Both the position numbers and the translations under genes were made by a program. The notes beneath the pieces are model-generated. The model saw only the letters and a program-made list of their open reading frames with translations. It did not search any database and was not told the origin of the DNA. DNA of 64,000 nt. Source: Actinomadura macrotermitis. GTDB lineage: Bacteria; Actinomycetota; Actinomycetes; Streptosporangiales; Streptosporangiaceae. The DNA lies in the NCBI RefSeq assembly GCF_009604375.1, contig NZ_WEGH01000002.1:1264073-1328072 (forward strand), given 5' to 3'. Below, one piece after another: positions 57,075-64,000 of this stretch. Position 1 is the first letter of the stretch. The number at the start of each line of letters is the position of its first letter.

Positions 57075-58331
57075 GTGGGAGACGCGGGACGCCCCTGGGC
57101 CGATCTGCCGGTGGAGCTGGCCGACCACATGCGGCCGCACCTCGACGCGGCCGCCGACGACATGATCCAGGAGATCCAGGGCCAGGTCCGCGAGTACGAC
57201 CGGCCCGGCGACGGCTCCTACTCGGTCACGCTGCGCCTGGCCGTCGAGCGCGTCCTGCACTACTTCGTCGACCGGGTCGGCGACCCGCAGCACGACACCG
57301 GGCCCGTCACCGACTTCTTCCGCGCCATCGGCCGCGGCGAGGCCGGCGAGGGCCGCAGCCTGGACGCCATGCAGACCGCGATGCGCGTCGGCTGCATGGT
57401 CGCCTGGCGCCGGCTCGCCGAGGGCGCCGCCCACCTGGAGGTCTCCCCCCGCACGCTCGGCGCGGTCGGCGAGGCGCTGATGCTGTTCCAGAACGAGCTC
57501 GCCCTCGCCGCCGCCGAGGGGTACGCGCAGGCCAAGGCCGCCGTCGCGGGCGAGATGCAGCGCCGCCGCCGGCGGCTGCTGGACCTGCTGTTCGCCGACC
57601 CGCCGGCCGCGCCCGAGGCGATCGCCGACCTGGCGGCCGCCGCGCACTGGCCGGTGCCGCGCACCGTCGCGGCCGTCGCGCTCGGGCAGCAGCAGGACCG
57701 CCAGCCCGCGTTCCCGCCCGACATCCTGGCCGACCTGTCCCGCCGCACCCCCAGCCTGATCATCCCCGACCCCGACGGGCCGGGGCGGGCCAAGCTGATC
57801 GACCGCGCGCTCGGCGGCACCCTGGCCGTCGTCGGCCCGACGGTCCCGCTGGCCGAGGCGGCCCGCTCCATCCAGTGGGCCCGCAAGACCCTCTGCCTGG
57901 TCCGCCGCGGCGTGATCGAGGCCGAGACGGGCGTGGTCCGCAGCGTCGAGCACATGTCCACACTGATCCTCTTCCAGGACGAGGAGCTGATCACCTCCCT
58001 GGCCGCGCTGCGGCTGGCGCCCCTCGCCCACCTGCGCGCCTCCCAGCAGGACCGCCTCGCCGAGACCCTGCTCGCCTGGCTGCAGTCGGGGCGCAACGCC
58101 AACGAGGTCGCGATGCGCCTGCACGTCCACCCGCAGACGGTCCGCTACCGCCTGCGGCAGCTGGAGGAGCTGTTCGGCGACCAGCTGCTCGACCCGGACC
58201 TGCGGTTCGACCTGGAGATCGTGCTGCGCGCCCGCGCGCTGCTGGCCGACCGCGCCGGCGAGCACATGATCCCGTCGGTCAAGCAGGCCGTGGGCGAGTC
58301 CGGCGAGGTCGTCGACTTCCGCCGCACCTGA
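57075..58331 (+). CDS. PucR-family transcriptional regulator (MabR/FasR-like)
   Basis: 418 residues from a GTG with GGGAGG upstream. The N-terminal half is a helical sensor domain (about 1-170). The middle carries a GGDEF-like PucR linker, and the C-terminal PucR helix-turn-helix (about 335-400) reads LLAWLQSGRNANEVAMRLHVHP followed by QTVRYRLRQLEELFG. MabR of mycobacteria and FasR of Streptomyces, which control fatty-acid synthesis, have this length and layout. Position directly behind the PKS-ccr operon makes it the best candidate to bind the shared TTGTCAY dyads (inference). Confidence 0.87.
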   Translation: MGDAGRPWADLPVELADHMRPHLDAAADDMIQEIQGQVREYDRPGDGSYSVTLRLAVERVLHYFVDRVGDPQHDTGPVTDFFRAIGRGEAGEGRSLDAMQTAMRVGCMVAWRRLAEGAAHLEVSPRTLGAVGEALMLFQNELALAAAEGYAQAKAAVAGEMQRRRRRLLDLLFADPPAAPEAIADLAAAAHWPVPRTVAAVALGQQQDRQPAFPPDILADLSRRTPSLIIPDPDGPGRAKLIDRALGGTLAVVGPTVPLAEAARSIQWARKTLCLVRRGVIEAETGVVRSVEHMSTLILFQDEELITSLAALRLAPLAHLRASQQDRLAETLLAWLQSGRNANEVAMRLHVHPQTVRYRLRQLEELFGDQLLDPDLRFDLEIVLRARALLADRAGEHMIPSVKQAVGESGEVVDFRRT

Positions 58332-58338
58332 CCCGCCG

Positions 58339-58644
58339 TCACAGGTGCCGGGCGGCCACGGCGAGCATCGTGAGCGCCGCCGCCCCGGCGAGCAGCGCCC
58401 GGAACCGCTCCCGGCGGGCGGCCTCCCGCAGGTCGTCCGCCCGCCTGCACTGCCGCAGCTGGAACAGGGAGCGGCGGGACCGCTCCCAGCCCATCCCGCC
58501 GTAGACCCCGAGGGCCATGACGGCCAGGACGAGCACCCCGTCCGGGACCCGCAGCCGGACCGCGTAGATCCCGGCCGCCGCCACCACCGCCACCGTCGCG
58601 ACGACGGCGCCGGCCTCCAGGACGCGCCGGGCGGCGTTCTTCAT
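58339..58644 (-). CDS. small membrane protein
   Basis: 101 residues with two N-terminal hydrophobic helices (about 10-50), a cytoplasmic Arg-rich helix with ERSRRSLFQLRQCRRADDLR and a C-terminal hydrophobic helix. No family recognised. Convergent with the PucR gene, with only 7 nt between the two stops. Confidence 0.65.
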   Translation of the reverse strand: MKNAARRVLEAGAVVATVAVVAAAGIYAVRLRVPDGVLVLAVMALGVYGGMGWERSRRSLFQLRQCRRADDLREAARRERFRALLAGAAALTMLAVAARHL

Positions 58645-58708
58645 GCCAGGAACCTAGCCGCGCGCCCCCCGCCCCGAACCCGCCCGGCGCCTCCCGGCCG
58701 CATCCGGC

Positions 58709-59248
58709 CTACCGGCGGGCGGTGGCGAACGCCGCGACGCCCCCGCCGATGACCACCAGTGTCATGAGCAGCGCGAGGAACCAGCCGATGTCCAGGGAGA
58801 CGTGGATCTGCCTGCCGAGCAGGTCCTGCAGGGCCTGCGGTATGCGCGGGTCCATGTGGAGCGCCCGCTCCTCGGTGTACTGCAGTCGCAGCGCCACGGC
58901 GAGCAGCGAGCCGAGGGCGAGGACCCCGGGGATGATCGCCGCCCCGGCGAGCCGGCCGCTGCGCAGCACGGCCCCGGTCACGCCGAGGGCCCCCGCGGCC
59001 AGCGCGCACAGCAGCGTCGGCCAGCCCCAGGTGACGCCGTCGCCGAGGCCGTTGACCGACTCGTCGGCGACCTGCCGCCCGGCGATGCCCGCCGTCACCC
59101 GCACCCAGGGCAGCAGCACCGCGACCAGCAGCAGGAGCGCCGCGCCCGCGACGACCAGCCCCGGCCACACCGGCGCCCGGTCCTGCCGCACCGGGGCGTA
59201 GGGGCCGGGCGGCGGGGCGCCCCACGCGGGGCCGAAGGGCTGGCTCAT
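58709..59248 (-). CDS. four-helix membrane protein of unknown function
   Basis: 179 residues from ATG 59248. A Pro/Gly-rich N-terminus (GAPPPGPYAPVRQ) precedes four hydrophobic segments near 28-48, 70-95, 100-122 and 150-172. The loop between helices 1 and 2 contains VRVTAGIAGRQVADESVNGL, a pattern common in actinobacterial DUF-type membrane proteins. No function can be assigned. Confidence 0.7.
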   Translation of the reverse strand: MSQPFGPAWGAPPPGPYAPVRQDRAPVWPGLVVAGAALLLLVAVLLPWVRVTAGIAGRQVADESVNGLGDGVTWGWPTLLCALAAGALGVTGAVLRSGRLAGAAIIPGVLALGSLLAVALRLQYTEERALHMDPRIPQALQDLLGRQIHVSLDIGWFLALLMTLVVIGGGVAAFATARR

Positions 59249-59308
59249 GATCGGCGGCCGTCCTCACGGTGGTCGGGCCGCCACCCTACTTCGGGCGAAC
59301 AGGCGTGT

Positions 59309-60640
59309 CTAAATGTCCAGGCCCATGACCTCGTCGGCGGCGCGGTGGCCGGACTGGACGGCGCCGTCGAAGTAGCCGCTCCAGCGGGTGGCGGTCTCGG
59401 TCCCGGCCCAGTGCAGCACGCCGGCCGGTGCGCGCAGCGCGCGGCCGAAGCCCGTCCAGCCGCCGGGGGCCAGGTGGCCGGAGAAGCAGCCGCGGGTCCA
59501 GGGCTCGGCGAGCCAGTCGAACTCCACGAACTCCACGGCGTCCAGGGCCTGCTCCCCGAACAGCCCGGCGAGCCGGGACAGGACCGCCAGGCGGCGCCCG
59601 TCCGGGGTCTCGGCGCGCAGCCGGTGCGCGTCGGCCCCGTAGGCGAAGGAGGCCAGGACCGCGCTGGGCCCGTCCGGCGGGGTGTTGTCGACGGTCTCGG
59701 TGAGCACCCCGCTGCTGCTGACGCTGACCCCCGACAGGCCGAGGTCCCGCCAGAACGGCTCGCGGTAGACGGCATGGGTCTTGAGGGCGTATCCGGCGGC
59801 CATCCGCTGCGTGAGCCCTTCCCGCATGGCCGGCAGAGGCGGGTCGTAGTCGATGTGGCCTGCGATGACGGCCGGGACCGCGATGATGACGGCGGCCGCG
59901 CCGTACCGGCCGCCGTCGGTGCGGACGACCGCCCCGCCGGCGCCGTGCTCGATCCGCCGCACGGGCTCACCGAGGAAGACCGTCCCGGCGGGCAGGGCGT
60001 CCGCCATGCGCTCGGCGAGCGCCTGCGGCCCGCCGGCGAGGCGGTGCGACTGGGCGCCCCCGGCGAACCCCAGCAGGACGTCCAGGCCCTCGGTGCCGGC
60101 GAGGTAGAACAGCGTCTCCAACAAAGAGGCGTCGCCCGCGTCGAGCGACAGGAGCGCCCCGGCGGTCTGCCTGGCCACGGTCCGCGCGGCGGCCGTGTCG
60201 CCGGTCGCGCCCGCCAGCCACGAGGCGAGGGTCTGGCCGTCCAGCGACCGGGCCTCGGGATGCTCCCAGGGGGCGTCCGTCGGCACGCCCCGGCTGAGCC
60301 GGTCCAGCTCCGCGCGCAGCCGGACGACCTCCGGCGGCATCTCCGCCAGGCGCCGGCCCTCGTAGTCGATCACCGCCCGCCCGAACTCGGGCGTCGGATA
60401 GGTCGCCACCCCGTACCGCGCGATCAGCTTCTGCATCTCGTACTGGGTGGGCCCCACCCACTGGCCGCCCAGATCCAGGTGCGTCCCGTCGGCCAGCGTC
60501 CGGGACAGGGCGCGCCCGCCGACCCGGTCGCGCGCTTCGAGCAGGGCCACCCGCCGCCCCGCCTCGGCCAGCCGGTGCGCGGCGGCCAGCCCGGCGAACC
60601 CGGCACCGACCACCACAACGTCGACATCACGACGATCCAT
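59309..60640 (-). CDS. flavin monoamine oxidase family protein
   Basis: 443 residues from ATG 60640 (GGGGG upstream); the frame extends further but without similarity. FAD-binding motif GAGFAGLAAAHRL at the N-terminus and GGQWVGPTQ near 62 are typical of amine oxidases. The C-terminal flavin-contact region has LHWAGTETATRWSGYFDGAV. It oxidises primary or polyamines, with release of H2O2. Substrate unknown. Divergent from a MarR-like regulator with an operator-like site between them. Confidence 0.9.
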   Translation of the reverse strand: MDRRDVDVVVVGAGFAGLAAAHRLAEAGRRVALLEARDRVGGRALSRTLADGTHLDLGGQWVGPTQYEMQKLIARYGVATYPTPEFGRAVIDYEGRRLAEMPPEVVRLRAELDRLSRGVPTDAPWEHPEARSLDGQTLASWLAGATGDTAAARTVARQTAGALLSLDAGDASLLETLFYLAGTEGLDVLLGFAGGAQSHRLAGGPQALAERMADALPAGTVFLGEPVRRIEHGAGGAVVRTDGGRYGAAAVIIAVPAVIAGHIDYDPPLPAMREGLTQRMAAGYALKTHAVYREPFWRDLGLSGVSVSSSGVLTETVDNTPPDGPSAVLASFAYGADAHRLRAETPDGRRLAVLSRLAGLFGEQALDAVEFVEFDWLAEPWTRGCFSGHLAPGGWTGFGRALRAPAGVLHWAGTETATRWSGYFDGAVQSGHRAADEVMGLDI

Positions 60641-60735
60641 CAGAGCCCCCCTGCGCCCGGACACTCCTTTCTTTCTTCCACCCCCGCGAACGTGACCATG
60701 GCCACGAGGGCACAAAGAAGCGTTGACCTCAACTT

Positions 60736-60746
60736 AACTTGAAGTT
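60736..60746. promoter_or_regulatory. palindrome AACTT-G-AAGTT in divergent promoter
   Basis: Perfect 5-bp arms 14 bp before the MarR-like start, overlapping a looser TCAACTTAACTTGA dyad (60730-60743). The position suits repression of the regulator and the divergent amine oxidase. Confidence 0.5.
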
Positions 60747-60759
60747 CTACGGTCCTCGT

Positions 60760-61227
60760 ATGACGACCGCACAGCCCACCGACGCCGAACTGGCCGCGCA
60801 GCCGGCCGCCTACTGGACCGGCCTCGCCTACGAGGCCCTCATCGCCTTCACCCGCGCCCGGCAGGCCGAGCACGGCTTCACCCAGCCCCAGTACTGGCTG
60901 CTGCGCAACCTGTCGAAGCACGACATCTCCCCCGACGGCCACGGCATGACCGTCCCCGAACTCCGCCAGGCCATGAGCTCCTACCTCCGGCCCGAGGACG
61001 ACCTGGAGGCCGAGGCGCGGGTCCTGCTGGACCGCGGCTGGCTCACCCGCGACGACGCGGAGCGGCTGTGGATCACCGAGGCGGGCGAGGAGGCCCGCGT
61101 CCGCCTGAAGGAGCACGCCCCGGCCATCCGCGCCCGGATCCACCAGGGCATCGACGACGCCGACTACGTCACCGCCCTGAAGGTGCTCCAGCAGCTGATC
61201 CGCAACACCGGCGGCACCCTGCCCTAA
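60760..61227 (+). CDS. MarR-like winged-helix regulator
   Basis: 155 residues from ATG 60760. A helical N-terminus (TGLAYEALIAFTRARQAEHG) is followed by a winged-helix core with FTQPQYWLLRNLS, VPELRQAMSSYL and the wing DAERLWITEAGEEA. The spacing is that of MarR-type proteins, although the recognition helix is divergent. It probably represses itself and the divergent amine oxidase through the palindrome at 60736. Confidence 0.78.
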   Translation: MTTAQPTDAELAAQPAAYWTGLAYEALIAFTRARQAEHGFTQPQYWLLRNLSKHDISPDGHGMTVPELRQAMSSYLRPEDDLEAEARVLLDRGWLTRDDAERLWITEAGEEARVRLKEHAPAIRARIHQGIDDADYVTALKVLQQLIRNTGGTLP

Positions 61228-61277
61228 CGGCCGATCAGCCGGAGCCGCCGGCCACCCGGCCTCATCCTCGACGGACG

Positions 61278-61308
61278 CCGCGCCGCGATGCCGTCACTCG
61301 CGGCGCGG
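61278..61308. terminator. hairpin overlapping the end of the MFS gene
   Basis: CCGCGCCGCG (61278-61287) and CGCGGCGCGG (61299-61308) are perfect inverse copies. It lies 50 bp after the MarR-like stop and spans the stop codon of the convergent MFS gene. No T-run. Confidence 0.45.
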
Positions 61309-62784
61309 TGGAACCTGATCGGCCGGTTCCGTCCGGCTCCTGCGATTGGCGGCGTGGGCGGTGAGGGCGCCGACCGCGCAGACGGCCGCGAGCCCGAACA
61401 GGGTGTAGCGCGCCGCGTCGAGCATCGACCCGCCCAGGTTGACCAGGACTCCGGCGAGCGCCGTGCCGAACGCGATCGCCAGGCTCGTCACGGTGGCGAT
61501 CCCCGCCGCCGCCCGCCCGCCCTCCTCGGGGTCGTCGGTGCTCGACATCGCGGCCACGGACAGGTGCGGGTAGGCGAGGCCGATGCCCGCCCCGGCGGCG
61601 AACAGCACCGGAACCCAGACGAGCACCAGCCAGACCGGCGTGTCCTCGCGCTGCAGCAGCCCCTGCACGATGAGGCCGGCCGCCAGCAGCAGCGGGCCGA
61701 GCACGCGCAGCCGGCGCACCGCGCGCCGCCCCGTCACCGACGAGCTGCGGAGCTGGGTCACCGACCAGCCGAGCGAGATGGCCGCGGCGAAGAACCCCGC
61801 CACGAGGGGCGGCAGCCCGGCCAGCCGCTGACCGAACAGCGGCAGGAACGACTCGGCCGCGACGCCGAAGGCCAGCAGCCCGAGCGTCAGGTAGACCCAC
61901 TTCAAGGACGACCCCCTCTGGTACGTCGTCCGCGGGAAGACCCGCAGTTCGCTGCGCCGCTCATGGACGGCGAACCCGGCCACCAGCAGCAGCGCCACCC
62001 CGATGCAGGCGGCCTTCGCCGGCGTGCCGTCCACGACCCCCGCCACGCTCACCGCCCCGGCCCCGGCCGTCAGCAGCAGCAGCGACACGGCCGGGATCGG
62101 CACCCGGCCGCCGCGTTCGCTGCGCGGCAGCACCCGGGGCACGATCGCGCCGCATCCGGCCCCGAGCACCGCCATCGCCGCGAACGCCAGCCGCCATGAG
62201 CCGAACTGGGCGAACAGGCCGCCGATCGCCGGTCCGGCGAAGTTGCCCACGCCGTACATCGCCGACATCAGCGCGGCGCCGCGGGTCCAGAGCCGGGCCG
62301 GCAGCGCCGCCCGGATGACGGCGAACCCCAGCCCGGACAGCAGCCCGGCGCCCAGCCCCTGGACGCCCCGGGAGACCAGGAGCACCACCATCGCCGGGCT
62401 CACCGCGCAGGCCAGCGAGCCCGCGGTGAACGCGGCGAAGCCGAGGAGGTAGGCGCCGACGTTCCCGCACCGGGACAGGAACCGGCCGGTGAGCATCGTC
62501 GCGACCACCATGGCGACGAGGTAGACCGTCATGTTCCAGGCGTAGAAGTCCGCGCCGCCGAGGTCGGCCACCGCGGTCGGCAGCAGGCTCGCCGCCAGGT
62601 AGATGTTGATCGCGCCGACGAGCACCCCGCCGGCCAGCACGATCGCCGCGCCGAGATGCTCCCGGCCCAGCAGCTCCCGCCACGCGGGCGGGCTCCCAGG
62701 GCCGGTCGCGGTCCGGGATGAGGCGGCGGGACGCTCGACGGCGGTTTCCGCCCCGCCGGGCTGTTCGTGATCGTGAGGACTCAT
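61294..62784 (-). CDS. MFS transporter, 14-helix type
   Basis: 496 residues from ATG 62784. About 14 hydrophobic segments. Recognisable elements are LAASLLPTAVADLGG in helix 1, LTGRFLSRCGNVGAYLLG in loop 2-3, and GPAIGGLFAQFGSWRLAF at helix 5. Compared with the other two MFS proteins in the window the drug-antiporter motif C is less typical. Substrate unknown. Convergent with the MarR-like gene. Confidence 0.87.
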   Translation of the reverse strand: MSPHDHEQPGGAETAVERPAASSRTATGPGSPPAWRELLGREHLGAAIVLAGGVLVGAINIYLAASLLPTAVADLGGADFYAWNMTVYLVAMVVATMLTGRFLSRCGNVGAYLLGFAAFTAGSLACAVSPAMVVLLVSRGVQGLGAGLLSGLGFAVIRAALPARLWTRGAALMSAMYGVGNFAGPAIGGLFAQFGSWRLAFAAMAVLGAGCGAIVPRVLPRSERGGRVPIPAVSLLLLTAGAGAVSVAGVVDGTPAKAACIGVALLLVAGFAVHERRSELRVFPRTTYQRGSSLKWVYLTLGLLAFGVAAESFLPLFGQRLAGLPPLVAGFFAAAISLGWSVTQLRSSSVTGRRAVRRLRVLGPLLLAAGLIVQGLLQREDTPVWLVLVWVPVLFAAGAGIGLAYPHLSVAAMSSTDDPEEGGRAAAGIATVTSLAIAFGTALAGVLVNLGGSMLDAARYTLFGLAAVCAVGALTAHAANRRSRTEPADQVPPRRE

Positions 62785-63237
62785 GGCTTCAAGCGTGTCG
62801 TTGAACCGTCCCCGGAGACTTCCCGCCGCTAGGCGCGGACGGAGCTGGACCATGGGGCGGGAAACCCTCAACCCCCGGTACAACCTCGCCCTGGGGTACC
62901 ACCGGAACGTGAGCAGCGACCGTCGACGGTCAGAAGGAGCTTGCCGGTCAGCCCACCGCGAGACCGCCGAGCGCCTCGACCATGGCCTGCCGCCCTCTGC
63001 ACCCGCCTGCGTGCCGCTGGTGCCGTGGGCGAGACGGCGACGCCGCCAGCCGTCCGGCGACCAGACCTGGCAGGCCGTAAGAAGAAGCGCGAGGCACCGC
63101 GGGCACCTTCAACGCCCTCTACGCGCCCTTTCCGGCCAGAAACATGCCCCTGTACATCTGGGGGCACTACAACGGGTCATGCGACCATCGGTCGGGCTCG
63201 AAGGGCAAGGTTTATCACTACCGCTGAGCAGGTGGAA
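62785..63237. other. 453-bp stretch without an intact gene
   Basis: No intact gene with an RBS. The right half (63070-63227) carries a remnant-like frame, listed separately. Codon-position bias is weak in all frames, unlike real genes here, and base composition is more even. The left end should hold the promoter of the MFS gene. Confidence 0.45.
63070..63227 (+). pseudogene. possible gene remnant
   Basis: A frame ending at TGA 63225-63227 encodes GTFNALYAPFPARNMPLYI followed by WGHYNGSCDH, with aromatic and Asn content unlike random high-G+C translation. It is cut by a TAA at about 63078, and no start with an RBS precedes it. It may be the C-terminal piece of a decayed secreted protein. The family is not recognised. 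Confidence 0.25.
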
Positions 63238-63630
63238 ATGCGCACACGGATTTCGCAACGGATCCATGTCCCGCTGATCGTCGCCGGGGCGGCGGTCATG
63301 GTGCTCCTCCAACTCCTCAATGCCGTTTACGGGTACGGGCACAGCAACGGGGTCTCGATTCACTACCCTGGTGGACGGGTCATCACGGAGCCGGGAGAGC
63401 CGGCGAGTGCCCTCAACGTGTCCTTCGCCATCGTTCACGTCGTGGGAGCGGCCCTGATCATGGTGGCGACCGTCTGGTTGCTGCGGGGGGCCAGATCGAG
63501 GGCGGTCACCGCTTACATCGCAGCGGCGATCTGTGGTTTGTTTCCGAGTCCGGCATTCGGGCTCATGTGCCTGGTCTTCGGAGCCCTGGTGACCGGCACG
63601 TGGCGCAACAGGAACCAGCGTCACCGCTGA
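63238..63630 (+). CDS. small membrane protein
   Basis: 130 residues from ATG 63238 (GGTGGAA upstream). Three hydrophobic segments near residues 10-30, 62-82 and 90-115. Between helices 1 and 2 lies an external loop of about 30 residues with HSNGVSIHYPGGRVITEPGE. Codon use is less G+C-biased than the neighbours, which may indicate recent acquisition. No family recognised. A hairpin follows. Confidence 0.65.
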   Translation: MRTRISQRIHVPLIVAGAAVMVLLQLLNAVYGYGHSNGVSIHYPGGRVITEPGEPASALNVSFAIVHVVGAALIMVATVWLLRGARSRAVTAYIAAAICGLFPSPAFGLMCLVFGALVTGTWRNRNQRHR

Positions 63631-63640
63631 AAGCAGGCGT

Positions 63641-63665
63641 GGCCACCGGGTTTTCGCAGGTGGCC
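63641..63665. terminator. hairpin after the small membrane protein
   Basis: GGCCACC (63641-63647) and GGTGGCC (63659-63665) around an 11-nt loop containing TTTT. It lies between convergent genes. Confidence 0.5.
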
Positions 63666-63698
63666 GGTCGGGGCACGGACACTGTGCCGCGCGCCGGT

Positions 63699-64000
63699 TC
63701 AGGAGTCCGAGCCGGCCTCGGCCGCCTGAACGGCGGAGTCCACGCTCGGGTAGACGTGGCGTTCCTCGCCGGACTGCCGGCGCAGCATGTCCCGGACCTG
63801 CCCCACATCGTGTGCGACGTAGAAGGCCACCCCCTGACGTTCCAGGTCGCGGCGCAGGTCGGCCAGCATCTCGGCGGCGGTCACGTCCACGAACGGAACG
63901 GTCTCGGCGTCCAGGACGACGGCCCGCACGCCGTCACGGCCCGCCAGCACGCGCATCGCCTTCTGCACCCGGTCCGCGTTGGCGAAGAACAGCCCGCTCT
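63699..64000 (-). CDS. SulP-family anion transporter, C-terminal STAS domain (partial)
   Basis: The frame runs in from the right edge and stops at 63699, giving about 100 residues. SGLFFANADRVQKAMR followed by VVLDAETVPFVDVTAAEML is the STAS domain that closes SulP sulfate/bicarbonate transporters, with LFFANAD the family hallmark. The conserved Asp-x-Thr at the STAS phosphorylation-like site reads VDVTAAE. The transmembrane part lies outside the window. Confidence 0.85.
   Translation of the reverse strand, partial: SGLFFANADRVQKAMRVLAGRDGVRAVVLDAETVPFVDVTAAEMLADLRRDLERQGVAFYVAHDVGQVRDMLRRQSGEERHVYPSVDSAVQAAEAGSDS

Overview
The window is chromosomal DNA of very high G+C content from an actinomycete. 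Genes use GTG and TTG starts freely, are often coupled by 1-4 nt overlaps, and have G/C-ending codons. The gene set (actinobacterial two-component systems, PucR, IclR, MerR and GlxA regulators, NfeD/SPFH pair, CapA-like lipoproteins) fits Streptosporangiales/Thermomonosporaceae (Actinomadura-like). That placement is an inference; there is no rRNA or other marker gene in the window. No tRNA, rRNA, CRISPR array, transposase or phage gene was recognised.

Layout. 0-9 kb: housekeeping and membrane genes (partial SDR, GAF histidine kinase plus NarL-type regulator, PP2C phosphatase, DUF2752, RDD protein, lone ABC ATPase, TSUP permease, a small protein behind a near-perfect SOS box, a Rieske-DUF2231 protein). 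9-17 kb: a molybdopterin oxidoreductase diverging from a six-gene unit: OmpR-type regulator, histidine kinase, lipoprotein and a MacAB-like efflux set. 17-25 kb: NfeD/SPFH pair, a secreted antigen-85-like esterase, two tandem CapA-like lipoproteins, a MerR/GyrI-like pair and an EphD-like hydrolase-SDR fusion. 25-39 kb: mixed transporters, regulators and hydrolases, a diiron ferritin-like protein behind a large inverted repeat, an RlpA-like protein with a long structured leader, and a Pro-rich surface protein.

39.4-58.3 kb is the most interesting part. It holds a FadD32-like fatty-acyl-AMP ligase, an MmpL3-like transporter and an antigen-85-like esterase in one operon. A divergent MFS transporter/glycosyltransferase pair follows. 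Then come a Pks13-like synthase (ACP-KS-AT-inactive DH-KR-ACP-degenerate ACP-TE), a crotonyl-CoA carboxylase/reductase and a PucR-type regulator. The ligase operon and the PKS operon share an 18-bp dyad (TTGTCAY-N4-GTGACAA) upstream. Together they read as a compact system for making, exporting and transferring an alpha-alkyl, beta-hydroxy fatty acid, that is, a mycolate-like lipid. Here the reductive carboxylase stands in for the AccD4 carboxylase and an in-line KR stands in for CmrA. An antigen-85 paralogue and an EphD-like fusion occur 20 kb upstream.

58-64 kb: small membrane proteins, a flavin amine oxidase diverging from a MarR-like regulator, an MFS transporter, a degenerate stretch, and the STAS end of a SulP transporter running off the right edge.
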